A stretch of DNA of 64,000 nt, from contig CM041201.1 in assembly GCA_023078555.1 (NCBI GenBank), positions 1,805,713 through 1,869,712 on the forward strand. The letters run 5' to 3'. A program made the translations under genes and the position numbers. The notes beneath the pieces are model-generated. The model saw nothing but the letters and a program-made list of their open reading frames with translations, had not been told where the DNA came from and ran no database searches. This document shows positions 27,846 through 37,465 of the stretch, in pieces (the first letter of the stretch is position 1; each line of letters opens with the position of its first letter). This stretch comes from Ulva prolifera. Lineage: Eukaryota > Chlorophyta > Ulvophyceae > Ulvales > Ulvaceae.

Positions 27846-30800
27846 GATCCTCCGGCCGGAGTCTGTCGTCGTACTGCATGCACCCGTGTCCCATCAAGCC
27901 AGCTTCAAAGCGGCAGCGCACAGGCCTACGTAGCAGTCAGACACCCGGAGTGAATGAGTCACCGCAATAGAGGAGACGTGCACAGACGACGCAAGGCACC
28001 CCGACATGCAGATCACATGCCGCCTGCACACGCGATCACACAGGAAGCCGGGCAGGCGCGCACTCGAATGCATACGCATCCTCCGCGCGATACTCTGTGT
28101 CTCGGAAGGTGCAGGTCGTCGGCCCACCAGGGCACGAGGGGGCATCATGCGGGAGGGCCGGCAGTGTGTAGAACAACGCCTTGTAGTCAGCGCGCGTGAG
28201 CAGTATATCACGCAGCGCCTTGCAGTCCGGCTTGTACGGCGCGATGACAACGGTCGCCGGGGGCAGGCTGCGATCTTCACCCGACAGGTCGATCGGGTAG
28301 TTGGGGTTGCGATATGTCGCCTCGTCCGCCCCCACCGCTGCCCAGCCGTAGTTAACGCCTTTGATGCCGGACTTCTCTTGCGCAGCCTGCGCCGGCGTCT
28401 GCCGCAGGTCTGACCGGCACCACGTGGAAAACAAGTAGTCCGTCGCGAGGTCCACCCTCCGGAATTGCATGGTGGCAATGTCTGCCCTTGACCTGCACAT
28501 ACACTCAGCCGGTCACAGCTGACGTATGTACAGCTGTCCCGCTTATGGCCTGGACTGAGCGGCGGGTACATCCGGGCCCTGTCACAGTTGTAGGCAGCGC
28601 ACAGCACGACCAGAACAAATCACAGCACATCACATGGAGGTAGCACGACAGCAGCCAGCGCGGGGCGTACGCATTGTGGAGCAGCCGGAACCCGAGGCCA
28701 CGCAGGCGTCGCTGGCCGTGGATGGCAAAGATGTGCCAATGCATGCTTGCGCTAGGCTGGCCGAGCGCGTTGAACACCGCCGTCCACGGCATCACGACCT
28801 CTGGCTTCTCCTGCTGCACCCGCCCATTGTGGTCGATTGACTTGATGCCGTACGTCTTGCACGGACTCTGGTGGGGGTCGCACGCCAGGATGTACCGGCA
28901 GCGGCGAAGCATATGCTCCGATTCGCACTGCGCGTTGGCCTGCTGGAGGGCTCGCTGATGCTGACTCAGCAGATGCGGCAACTGCTGCACCCATGCCTGC
29001 ACCTCTTCTAGCACATGCAGCTTCCGGCCGGCGACGCGGTCGATGGCGTTGCCGACGTACCCAGCTGGCCGACCCTCCACAGCGGGCTCCCAGAAGTAGT
29101 TACACATCGCCTTTGCGCACGTCTCGGTGGGGTACCCGATGTTGTGCGTGACGCCCGACTTGTGCACCATGATTTTGGCACAGTCGTGCGTCAGCCGCGG
29201 CAGCGCGGCGGTGCTGCCTTGGGCTGCGGCTCGCAGCGGCGAGTCGACGATGGACAGGGCCATCGCGTCCAGCATCAGCCCGGTCTTGCCCGAGCCAGGC
29301 ATGCCGAGCACAATGATGCCGTTCGCATGGTCGGCTGCCGGCTTACCGGCCACGAGCAGATCCTGCATACGATCAGACGCGGTGAATGTATGGGCCGTGT
29401 TGGCTTATTCATCAGAGAGCAGCGAGGGTCTCGGCATACTGACACAAATACACACAGTTCCGCAGCGAACAAGGTGCACAAGCAGCCTCACAGAACACAG
29501 CGCCACATGCATGCACACACGTCAGCCGCCCACGACGAGTACACACCGCGCCAGTGATGGCTCTGACATTCTGACCGGGCTGCATGGGCTGGTCACCGAT
29601 CCTCAGCTTGTAGCTGAATGGATTCGACGTCGTGTCTTTGCACAACTGCAGCATCTCAGACACCTGCTGCGGTGTCCGCACAGAGATGGGCACGCGGTGG
29701 TTGACGGGAGCCCAGTGGCCCCTCCTTCTGCCACCTCCACCACCGCCGTTACCGCCGCCCCCATCGCCGCCGCTTCCGTCGCCACCGTCGCTGTCAGACC
29801 CGCCTCCGTTGCCGCCGCCTCCATTGCCGCCGTCAAAGCCTCCATGTCCGCCATTGCCGCGCCCAGTTCCTCCGCCCCCGGTCCCGCCCGCACGTCCACC
29901 CGATGGACCGGCGCCCGGATCGCCTCGGGACCCGCCACGCGGGGGGCTCCGAGCACGCTTTGGCGCTGCGGGGGCTGACCTGTGCACACGGTCGCCCAGC
30001 GATGCGGCCGGACCTGTGACCATCACGCCACCGCCGGTTCCGGATCTCAACCCGCGTCTCGTGCCCGCCCGAGTGCCCGCCTGGGTGTCCCCCTGGCCGC
30101 CCTGACTGCTGTTCCTGCGGCGCCGCTTGGAGGGTGGCTGCGCGCGATCACCTCCGTCACCGGTCAGGTCGATCGCGGCCGCGCTGGCTCCCGCACGACT
30201 CCTTGCGGCGCGCCGCATCGACCCGACACCCTGGCCCTGCGTGACGTCGCCGACCGGGCGCACGCGCGCGTCCGCGGTGAATTCGAACCGCTGCCGAGTG
30301 GCGTCCGTTTGGGCTGCCGCCTGAAGGCCTGTCAACTCGGATGGCGTCGCACGCGTCATCACGATGACCTCCGGGTCGCAGTCGTCAGACCATGGGATCT
30401 GCATGCACACGGGCGTCGGTGCCATGGTTTCGATGCACGCCCGGTACAATGACTACGGAAAACAGACACGACAAATGCACACCATCCGATAATAGGAGGG
30501 CGAACAGTGCAGTCTCATAAATTCTGTTTTGAGGCCGAGCTGGGAAGTATCTGGGTTATGGCAGACTCGCACCGGCTCGAGTTTGTCGCCGCCTCGCCGC
30601 TTGCGTCGCCCGTCCAGGATCTCCGGCCACTTCTGCTTGTCAAATTGCTCCAGCCCGATCAGGGCGGCCCGCGGGATGCACGCCAGCACGGACAGCGCAG
30701 ACGTGACATCGTCATCGCTGTTGATCCACGTCGTGCCGGCGGCGACTAGGACGAGCTGCCATGCCAGCGTCAGGCCTTCCGCAAACGCATAGTGCCAGAT

Positions 30801-33800
30801 CAGCTGCGGCACCGCGTCTCTGCTCTCGCGAACAGCGACACTGCAGTGTGCGAGGCCCCACACAAACAGCGTCAGGAGGGCTGGGAGTGTCGGCCGAGGG
30901 AGCAGCTGCAGCCGCTGCAGTAGCTGCAGGGTCGTCGCATGCACACGGACGGGGGGTTGTGCAGGCGCGGCGGGGTCGAACACCCGCGCGATGAGGAGCT
31001 CGCCCGCGTCTCGCACGAGCTGCAGATACCGCACGTCCACCGTGCCGATCCTGCGCAGCGGCTCCGTCATGCTCTGTGCGCACTTCAAGTGCACCGCGCG
31101 CATAGAGTACGTCAGACATGAAGGCGCATCCTCGCCGCGGTCTTTTGCTTGCTGACATTGCGCGTGTCCGATGCGGACCACCGTTGACCTTTGGCTCCGC
31201 GCCGCCTGAGCCACGAGCGCGTCGTCTGGGCGTGGCCGTGCTGAGGCAGCTCCCTGTGGGGCCTGCGCCTTGCTGGCCTTGGGCTTCCGAGACGTGAAGC
31301 CGACAGGCATGAACATCTCCAGCGCGAAGATTTGCAGGCTACGGTTGGTCACCCACTTCGGAGTCTCCACGACCATCCCTACCGCCGCGTCGGACACCGC
31401 GGCGGCCTTCGCCCAGTCCACCAGCTTGAAGGCGTGGAGGCTGTCCATCACTCGCATCGCTGCTGATGCTGCATGCACATGGAACACTCCGGCGGGGCAC
31501 ATGACGTACACAGTCTCCATAGGTACACCCCTGTGGACACTGCAACAGTAGGGCAAGCACGGCATTGGATACAACACAGGCCATGAAATTCAGCAACACA
31601 CTTCTAGCACAACATTGGACAATGAACACACACAGCATCTACAGAAGCTTGATCAAGTAGCCGTACCATGCTCACAGTGCCGGCTGGGCGCGCATCGGCC
31701 GCGCATGGCATTTGCGATTGGGCCTTGCTGAATGTTCTTGAGTCCCTTGGGGGCATTGCTCCGGGGTCCCTTCATACTTGCATGCATCTTTGCCCGCTTC
31801 ACCTTCTTCTTCTCCTCTGGAAGCGCTTCGTACTGCAGACGCTCCCGGTGGTTCCGCCTGGCAGCCTTGTCAGTCTTCAGGGCGTCCCTCGGCCGGATGT
31901 CGCACTCGTCGACGTCATCCGTGAGTGCGTGTTTCATCATGTCAACAGTGCCTGCACAGCAATCCTTCGGATGGCATCACAGGGAGTCGCGTCAACACAT
32001 GTACAAACAACCAGACTTGCACACCACACGTATCGGAAGCGATTGAGAGCATATTGATACGTATTAATACAATTAATAAACATTGTACAACGAAGCATGT
32101 CCGCAGAGGCACCGGTGACAGCCCGGCACGTCACCAGGTGATGGTGAACACGGTTTCACGAGGCACCAGTGCCACTGAAACACTAGCGCACGAGCGGCCA
32201 CTTCCATGTCAGCACACAGACCCTGACCCGGCAGGAAGTGCAGAGCAGGCACGGATGTGACCGATTTATGCTCAGCTGCACATGAAAAGCAGCGAATGCC
32301 GCACCCGCGCTGCGATCCAATGTGCCTGGAGTCGTCACCAACACGATCGCGTCCAGAGCAGAGCCGCAGTCCTTCAAGCTGGACAAGCAGGTGATGCAGT
32401 ACCCGTCCACGACCCGCTCAACCGGCGGCGTCTTCTTGCACAAAGGTGCATTGCGGCACCCGACACAGCCGAGAGGCACGGCCGGGGAGCCGTGTACCTC
32501 TGCTGAGGGCGCCTGCGCACGCGCGACAGCTGCTGCGCTCGTGCTGGCCCCACCGTGTCCTGTGGTTGGGTGGGCTGCGTCTTGTCGCGACTGACGGACG
32601 GTGATGCCTGCGACGAGCGCCAACCCAGCATCCCTGCAATCTGACCCGCTCCCGTCACCGTAGTCGTACCCCGCCAGCACCTCGTCGTCCTCAGCCGACT
32701 CTGCAGCAGCCTCGGTGGAGCCGATGACTTGCGGCTCCGAGTCTAAATCCGAAGACGCATCGGACTCGCTGCCGACGTCCTCCCCTTCAGCAGACAGCAC
32801 GACGCTGTCGTCGCATGAGGGTGCATCTTCGTCCAGCAGCCGGCGTGCCTCTGCAGCGTGTCGCTGCAGCCTCGTGTGCACCTCATAGCAGCGGGCACAC
32901 GCGTAACTGCCACGCACGAGGCCCACGCCCTCGATACTGCACACCTTTTGGCAGAATCGGTTTGGGCAGTACCACGTGATGGACACCACCGACGGGCCCT
33001 GGCCACCGTCAACCCTGAGCACCACATCATGGCAATGTGTCCGGCACATGCGGCTGGCATGGCTCCCCGTGATCTTCGACGTGCACCGACCTGTGTGTGG
33101 GCTGACGTGGTGGCATCGACTCGGTTCTCCCGTCTGCATGTCGCACGTGGCCAGCCCCAGCACACGAGCTAGACCCCGGGGCGGCTCATCTGCGAGAGCC
33201 GGCGTCTCACAAAGGCGCTCGAGGACCCGCCTCAGGTGTTTGTCGCCTGCGACCGCCGCCTTGGCGCCGTCGCTGCCGAATGCTTGGCAGCGTGGCCCGC
33301 ATCTGCCATCCTCTTCAAGCCGCTCGATCTCCACCCACATCTGGCACGATCGACAGTGGTACACAACCGCCGCGTCTTGGCCGTCCTTGCTTTGGAGGTA
33401 CAACACAGCATCTCTGTGCGTGTCGCACACCTTAGACTTGCTCGTCACAATTGTGCCGCTGCAGCCCACGACGTGGCACTCGCCCGGGCGAGCCCACGAG
33501 CCCCCCGCCTGCCTCATGGCCTTTGACATTGGCTCATACCACAACAGCCACTCAAGGGCGCCTGGATGGTCCGGCACTCGCTGATGCAAGGTCAGGGGCT
33601 GAACCGCTTGCGCGCCTTGCTTCCGCAGCCGCGCGCCCTCCCGCTTTGCCGCTCTCTTCGCCGCGCAATCGTCACACGCTTTCCTCACATACGTGCCATC
33701 TGCCCTTGTCACCCACGCATCTTCGATCTTCCATGCCGGACAGTCAGTGCAATATTTCTTCGCGCATGTCACGTGCGCGTCCGTGTGATGCACGACGCAT

Positions 33801-36800
33801 CCTCTGTGCTCCGCACACGTGCGGGAACCGTGCGGGTGGCCCTTCGCTGTCATCACACTGTTAGGGCACGGCACATACCGGCCCCCGTCAGCTGCCTGCC
33901 ACACGTACACCGCGCACCGAGCCCCGGTCAACGGCCCTGGCCAGAGCGCGCCCGCTGGCATCCTGCCCGTGATCATCACCAGCGCGCCGGAAGGGGGGCG
34001 TGGCAGTGCCGGAAGCACGCGCGCGTCCTGCGGCTGCTGCGGGGAATCCAGCTCCAGACACACACAGCACTGCCGCTTCCAGTTGCGCTGCGCATCTGGG
34101 AAGAGGCCCTGCTCCTTCAGGTTATAACAGCGACTGCAAGTCACCGCTGCGACGCCTTTCGCGTCGATCACCCGTGGAACCTGCAGCACACGCCACGTCA
34201 GCCGGCTCACGACTACATGACGAGAACCTGAAACTAAGAACCACATACGGCTATAACTTTAGCGTCAGTGCATAAAATCCGCTGAAGAACCTCAGGCCAT
34301 CGTCAAGAGCACGCACATAACACGCCAGCCGTGCACGCGTAGCACACCTTGACGTGCTTCCGGCACAACCCTGTGACAGTCTTCCGGCGATCGGGTTCCT
34401 TCTCGCACACGCTCACATCGCAGCGCTCGAGGTCGCGGCGGTGGGTGTTTGGAGACCCGGCGACAAGTGTGTCAAGCCGGAGGTCGGTAGCTGCCACCCC
34501 GTGGAACTCCTCTCCGGCCGACGGCAGCACCGCTTTCCGGCCGAGTAGCGTCGCGCCTGTTTGATGCGCGTCACACACCGTCGCGAACCCTGTGAAGTTC
34601 GCGATGTCCATCAGCCGCCTGTGCTGCGTGTTGCTGCAGTACCGCACAAACCGTGCGGTGCCGGTGCCCTGGAAGTCCTCGATCAGCAACAGCGGCTTCC
34701 TCAAGTGGGGCAGGCACAGGTGAAACCGCTGGCTGGCCCCTCCCGTAGTGTCTGCGAGGCACAGCTCGTCAACGCCCACAGCTCCAGCTGCTACCTTCTT
34801 CGGGTCGACCGCCAGGCACTTCCCTTGGAGCCGCTTTAACGGGTCGGCCACGTCAAGAGACTTATAGCTCCGCACTACCACCGGCGTCGGTGCCTTATCT
34901 GCAACAGCGGCGAGTATCGTCCTCTTCGATTGGCATGCCAGTACGCATGATGCCAACACCGAGTTGTGACAGTGTGCCAATTCCACCTCTCGCAACCATG
35001 GACCATACACCGCGGTGCTGATGCTCATTGACATGCATAACAAGCACGTCCAGCATACCTTCAATTAGTCAAGGTCCATGGTGCCACCACGTTGCAAATA
35101 CACACCAAGGAGTCAGGATCGCACCAAGGCGTAGGTATTGCAGCATGTGCTCAAGGCCACGGCCGCCCTCTCGGATGTGTCGCAGGATGCCGTCGAAGAC
35201 ATCTCCACCGGCGGAGCACACCCAGTCGACCATGCGCAGCGTCGGCGGTCTCTGCACTGCAACGCTGAACCTCTGCAGTGCCGCCTTACGATGCATCAGG
35301 ATGGCGTTGAGTCCTTCCGTAGTCACCTGCATACTGGCACCGCGCCAATGGTGCTGGTTGCTGTGGGGCAACAGGGTGGGCCCTGATGGATGGCAATGTT
35401 GCTGCCCACGTGCACAAGCACATACACCACCCACCCCCCGCATTGGGAGCATAGTCCCGGCACGCACACATGTGGTGCAGCGGGCGTGCAGACAAAGAGA
35501 AACAGATGCACGCACCTCCACTTCAATGTCTCCGACGCGCAACTTGGCCAGGCGCTTCCGCCGCATGGCATCGGCATTGTACACACACTTCCGCTTCCGC
35601 ATGCGCTCCACCAAGAAGTCCCCTGCCGGCCCAAAGAGCTGCGCGCACGAGAGCTCTTGACCGAAGCGACAGAGGTCAACTTCTTCCGCGATGTCTTCGA
35701 CAGTGTTGCCCTCCACCTGGGCGTCAGGGTCGAGGAGGTGCTCGTACACATCTGCGGCGATGGTTTCTCCCACCGTCCGCATGGCCTCCAGCGACGTCGA
35801 AACCTTGCAGCCACTGGCAGTGCTCAACATGTCACGCAGGGCCACACCATGCTCTTCACCGGCGCTCTCAAGTTGGCCCAGCCATGCTGTTTGGACCTCG
35901 TCGGCAGTCCCCAACATCATGCAGAATCTCTTAAGCTCCCCTGCACAGAATGCACACACATGAGCGTACTGTGTGGGACCGGTGGCACATACCTGACATT
36001 ACCGTGGGACCCATACATACTATAGTCTCGCACACACAGCGGCATGCGATGCAGTATGTAAGTGCAAGCCGGCCACAGCACCGATGCATACATGGCTGCT
36101 GCATCAAAGGTGCTCCACTGCCCGAGCTCTCTATCGATCCCCCTGTAGACACCTAGGCTGTCGGGCCGCCGTCGGGCCGCAGACCGGTACCACATTGATT
36201 ACCGTCGACTCGGCATGCATGTGCACGATCCTTGCTGCTCGGTTGGTTTGAGCGCCCATGCATGGCACACCCCGTCCCTGTGGACGCATGCAGTGCCCGG
36301 TATCACACCGGTCGGGCTGCACTGTTGGCCCCGCACTGCCCACACCCATGCGCTGCAGGAAGTTTGCAGTCTGCAGTCGGTGGTAGCACCACCTACATGC
36401 ATGGTCGGCACATGGAATCAGGCGACGCCGGGACCAACACATGAGATGCACACCAGGGCTGTCCTCAGCAGGCCTGTTTTCCTCTTTCCCCCACAGGTGA
36501 AGCTGCCCTGGACCGTCGGGGTGCAGCTTGCGGATGAGCGTCCAGCCGTATGCAGCGAATGCGCCATGCGACTGGTCCTGGATAGCCCGAACGCTGGCGT
36601 TGAGAACGGCCTTGCCGTGCTCATCCGCCGCTCGCAGTTGTCGCCTCCCCTCCGCACTTTGCAGGAACAGGTTGCCCACGGCTGCGTGCAAGTACAACGC
36701 CAGGGCGTACGGGTTCTCGTCTCGTTCCACGCACAAGGCCTTGAAAGCAGCAGCCTTGACGAGGTTCTTCATTGCAGATGGCACACCATGATCCGTCAAA

Positions 36801-37290
36801 GGCTGCACAGTATGCACGATCACCTTTCGCATCATGGCACACATACTTGCTAGCCATGCCCGTGGGTCCCCAACAGGGCGTATGGTTCTACATGTGAGAC
36901 GCGCACTACCAGCCTGGCGGGCAAGCACATACAACAGAACCAGCTTTGGCAGAAGCAATGGATGCCATCACGACGGACAAAAGCACGTGCGCCGCTGTGT
37001 GCTGGCTACAATTCAGGGCGCACCAGATCTCCGAACAGCGAATTCAGGAATGCGGGGTGGCAGTACTCCGTTTGGTACGTGCTACAATTCAGGGACCACT
37101 GCCCATTGTTTGCCAATGAGGTCCGATTCTCATGGCCGTTGTAGTGCAACTGGGCCTGCGCCATGCGCCCGAACACCGAGCCGGAACGCATCTCCTTTTG
37201 CAGGGCTTTCTTGTCAGCGGCTGCGGTGAACCGCGCCAACAGAGCCGACATGGCGTATGGCGCCATGGGTATGAATCGCAACGGCACCAT
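26922..37290 (-). CDS. Large spliced gene: zinc clusters plus Pif1-like helicase
   Basis: About eleven coding blocks follow one another on the minus strand from 37,290 to 26,922, separated by gaps of roughly 40-240 bp that carry plausible GT...AG borders, for example a GAGCCG|GTGCGA donor near 30,520 with a TTCCGTAG acceptor near 30,447, and a GTATGTGCAG acceptor near 28,492. I infer a single gene of some 2,500 or more codons, though two or three genes cannot be excluded. N-terminal blocks are unfamiliar, the middle is Cys/His-rich, and the last three blocks hold SF1/Pif1 helicase motifs. The whole span is unique in this window and lies between the 4,869-bp inverted repeats. Large proteins ending in a Pif1 helicase are typical of Helitron-like elements, but I find no HUH nickase motif. 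Confidence 0.6.
28036..28491 (-). CDS. Helicase gene, block between motif IV and motif V
   Basis: A clean acceptor (GTATGTGCAG) precedes this roughly 150-codon block on the minus strand. It holds FRRVDLATDYLFSTWCRSDL and VVIAPYKPDCKALRDILL. In Pif1-type helicases the equivalent region carries the 2A-2B linker; I see no diagnostic motif and assign it by position only. Confidence 0.5.
   Translation of the reverse strand, partial: SRADIATMQFRRVDLATDYLFSTWCRSDLRQTPAQAAQEKSGIKGVNYGWAAVGADEATYRNPNYPIDLSGEDRSLPPATVVIAPYKPDCKALRDILLTRADYKALFYTLPALPHDAPSCPGGPTTCTFRDTEYRAEDAYAFECAPARLPV
28630..29368 (-). CDS. Pif1-like helicase, ATPase core (motifs I-IV)
   Basis: Counting from 29,368, residues 22-29 are GMPGSGKT (Walker A), residues 117-122 are LHVLEE (Walker B with the acidic pair), residues 162-169 are ACDPHQSP (motif III, the GDxxQ-like sensor) and residues 216-221 are IHGQRR (motif IV arginine finger region). 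Order and spacing fit SF1B Pif1/RecD-type helicases and not AAA+ or Helicase-C folds. Coding continues to about 28,630 (RWLLSCYL), after which an intron with several stops leads to the next block. Confidence 0.7.
29412..30445 (-). CDS. Helicase gene, glycine-rich block before the ATPase
   Basis: The block opens with TMAPTPVCMQIPWSDDCDPE, passes through a basic stretch (KRRRRNSS) and a long glycine/arginine/aspartate-rich linker encoded by GGN-rich DNA at about 29,730-29,930, and then PISVRTPQQVSEMLQLCKD and RIGDQPMQPGQNVRAIT. The last part probably corresponds to the Q-motif region just before Walker A. Low complexity makes homology uncertain. Confidence 0.5.
30522..31530 (-). CDS. Helicase gene, unknown block
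   Basis: About 330 codons of normal composition, with METVYVMCPAGVFHVHAAS at the start and DKQKWPEILDGRRKRRGGDK near the end, where a GAGCCG|GTGCGA donor follows. I recognise no domain. The leucine-rich LQLLQRLQLLPRPTLPALL stretch may be helical. Confidence 0.45.
31653..31940 (-). CDS. Helicase gene, short basic block
   Basis: About 95 codons, highly charged (AARRNHRERLQYEALPEEKK, then VKRAKMHASMKGPR). The composition suggests a nuclear-localisation or nucleic-acid-binding segment. The acceptor and donor are not resolved, and it could instead be a small separate gene. Confidence 0.4.
   Translation of the reverse strand: MMKHALTDDVDECDIRPRDALKTDKAARRNHRERLQYEALPEEKKKVKRAKMHASMKGPRSNAPKGLKNIQQGPIANAMRGRCAPSRHCEHGTAT
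32183..34246 (-). CDS. Cys/His zinc-cluster block
   Basis: Counting from 34,246, cysteines pair at 37/40, 60/63, 166/169, 191/194 and 298/301, and there are repeated modules of the form C-x(n)-C-x(n)-C-x2-H, for example C111/C127/C144/H147 and C257/C262/C274/H277 (ECHVVGCSGT, KVCDTH), with another near 390-420. Such arrays bind zinc and usually DNA or protein; similar C..C..CxxH repeats occur in plant and oomycete WRKY-19-like proteins and beside KDZ transposases, but I cannot place this one. An acidic linker (SESDASSDLDSE) and a final cysteine cluster follow. Confidence 0.55.
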   Translation of the reverse strand: MWFLVSGSRHVVVSRLTWRVLQVPRVIDAKGVAAVTCSRCYNLKEQGLFPDAQRNWKRQCCVCLELDSPQQPQDARVLPALPRPPSGALVMITGRMPAGALWPGPLTGARCAVYVWQAADGGRYVPCPNSVMTAKGHPHGSRTCAEHRGCVVHHTDAHVTCAKKYCTDCPAWKIEDAWVTRADGTYVRKACDDCAAKRAAKREGARLRKQGAQAVQPLTLHQRVPDHPGALEWLLWYEPMSKAMRQAGGSWARPGECHVVGCSGTIVTSKSKVCDTHRDAVLYLQSKDGQDAAVVYHCRSCQMWVEIERLEEDGRCGPRCQAFGSDGAKAAVAGDKHLRRVLERLCETPALADEPPRGLARVLGLATCDMQTGEPSRCHHVSPHTGRCTSKITGSHASRMCRTHCHDVVLRVDGGQGPSVVSITWYCPNRFCQKVCSIEGVGLVRGSYACARCYEVHTRLQRHAAEARRLLDEDAPSCDDSVVLSAEGEDVGSESDASSDLDSEPQVIGSTEAAAESAEDDEVLAGYDYGDGSGSDCRDAGLALVAGITVRQSRQDAAHPTTGHGGASTSAAAVARAQAPSAEVHGSPAVPLGCVGCRNAPLCKKTPPVERVVDGYCITCLSSLKDCGSALDAIVLVTTPGTLDRSAGAAFAAFHVQLSINRSHPCLLCTSCRVRVCVLTWKWPLVR
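34303..35020 (-). CDS. Unknown block ending in a C..C..CxxH cluster
   Basis: Contains DPLKRLQGKCLAVDPKKVAA, LCLPHLRKPLLLIEDFQGTG and FTGFATVCDAHQTGATLLG, and ends with the zinc-type module RCDVSVCEKEP...GLCRKH. Normal composition and the shared cysteine module tie it to the next block. No catalytic signature is recognised. Confidence 0.5.
35069..35950 (-). CDS. Unknown alpha-helical block(s)
   Basis: Two coding-like stretches, about 35,930-35,515 (QTAWLGQLESAGEEHGVALR ... LARLRVGDIEVEV-like end) and 35,335-35,090 (TTEGLNAILMHRKAALQRFS, CSAGGDVFDGILRHIREGG), flank an apparent intron near 35,340-35,510. They are rich in charged amphipathic helices and of unknown function. Confidence 0.45.
   Translation of the reverse strand, partial: FCAGELKRFCMMLGTADEVQTAWLGQLESAGEEHGVALRDMLSTASGCKVSTSLEAMRTVGETIAADVYEHLLDPDAQVEGNTVEDIAEEVDLCRFGQELSCAQLFGPAGDFLVERMRKRKCVYNADAMRRKRLAKLRVGDIEVEVRASVSLCLHARCTTCVRAGTMLPMRGVGGVCACARGQQHCHPSGPTLLPHSNQHHWRGASMQVTTEGLNAILMHRKAALQRFSVAVQRPPTLRMVDWVCSAGGDVFDGILRHIREGGRGLEHMLQYLRLGAILTPWCVFATWWHHGP
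36470..36900 (-). CDS. Unknown N-terminal block
   Basis: Coding-like sequence with DPRAWLASMCAMMRKVIVHT, PSAMKNLVKAAAFKALCVER, PYALALYLHAAVGNLFLQS and FAAYGWTLIRKLHPDGPG. Composition is normal. No family recognised. The adjoining 35,960-36,460 stretch looks intronic. Confidence 0.45.
37006..37290 (-). CDS. Probable first coding block of the large gene
   Basis: Starts with ATG codons at 37,290 (MVPLRFIPMAPYAMSALLAR) and reads through FGRMAQAQLHYNGHENRTSL and YCHPAFLNSLFGDLVRPEL to a stop at 37,006. An internal exon border probably removes that stop. It lies only some 160 bp from the edge of inverted-repeat arm B, back to back with the acidic-protein gene there. Confidence 0.45.
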   Translation of the reverse strand: MVPLRFIPMAPYAMSALLARFTAAADKKALQKEMRSGSVFGRMAQAQLHYNGHENRTSLANNGQWSLNCSTYQTEYCHPAFLNSLFGDLVRPEL

Positions 37291-37465
37291 CCCATGGAAC
37301 CGGCAGAAGCAGAACCTGCATGTAGCTCATAGGGTCCGTTGCCACCTGTGCGTGCGAGGTGACATGTGAGTTCACGGCATGGGTCGCCCTCCCCGCACAC
37401 AAGCAATCACACACTGCAGCAGCGCAAGTGACAGCAGGTGAGCATGTGGTGATGCTGCTGCGGAG

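Noticed and set aside
29730..29930. GGC/GGT-rich stretch as an independent microsatellite
   Set aside because: It is interrupted and stays in frame as a glycine-rich linker of the helicase gene.
32183..35020. KDZ transposase assignment
   Set aside because: The cysteine clusters are only loosely similar to KDZ-associated ones and no catalytic DDE core could be identified.
26922..37290. Helitron identity of the helicase gene
   Set aside because: No HUH or YxxKY-type nickase motif seen in any block, and element ends (5' TC, 3' CTRR hairpin) were not found; kept only as a comparison.
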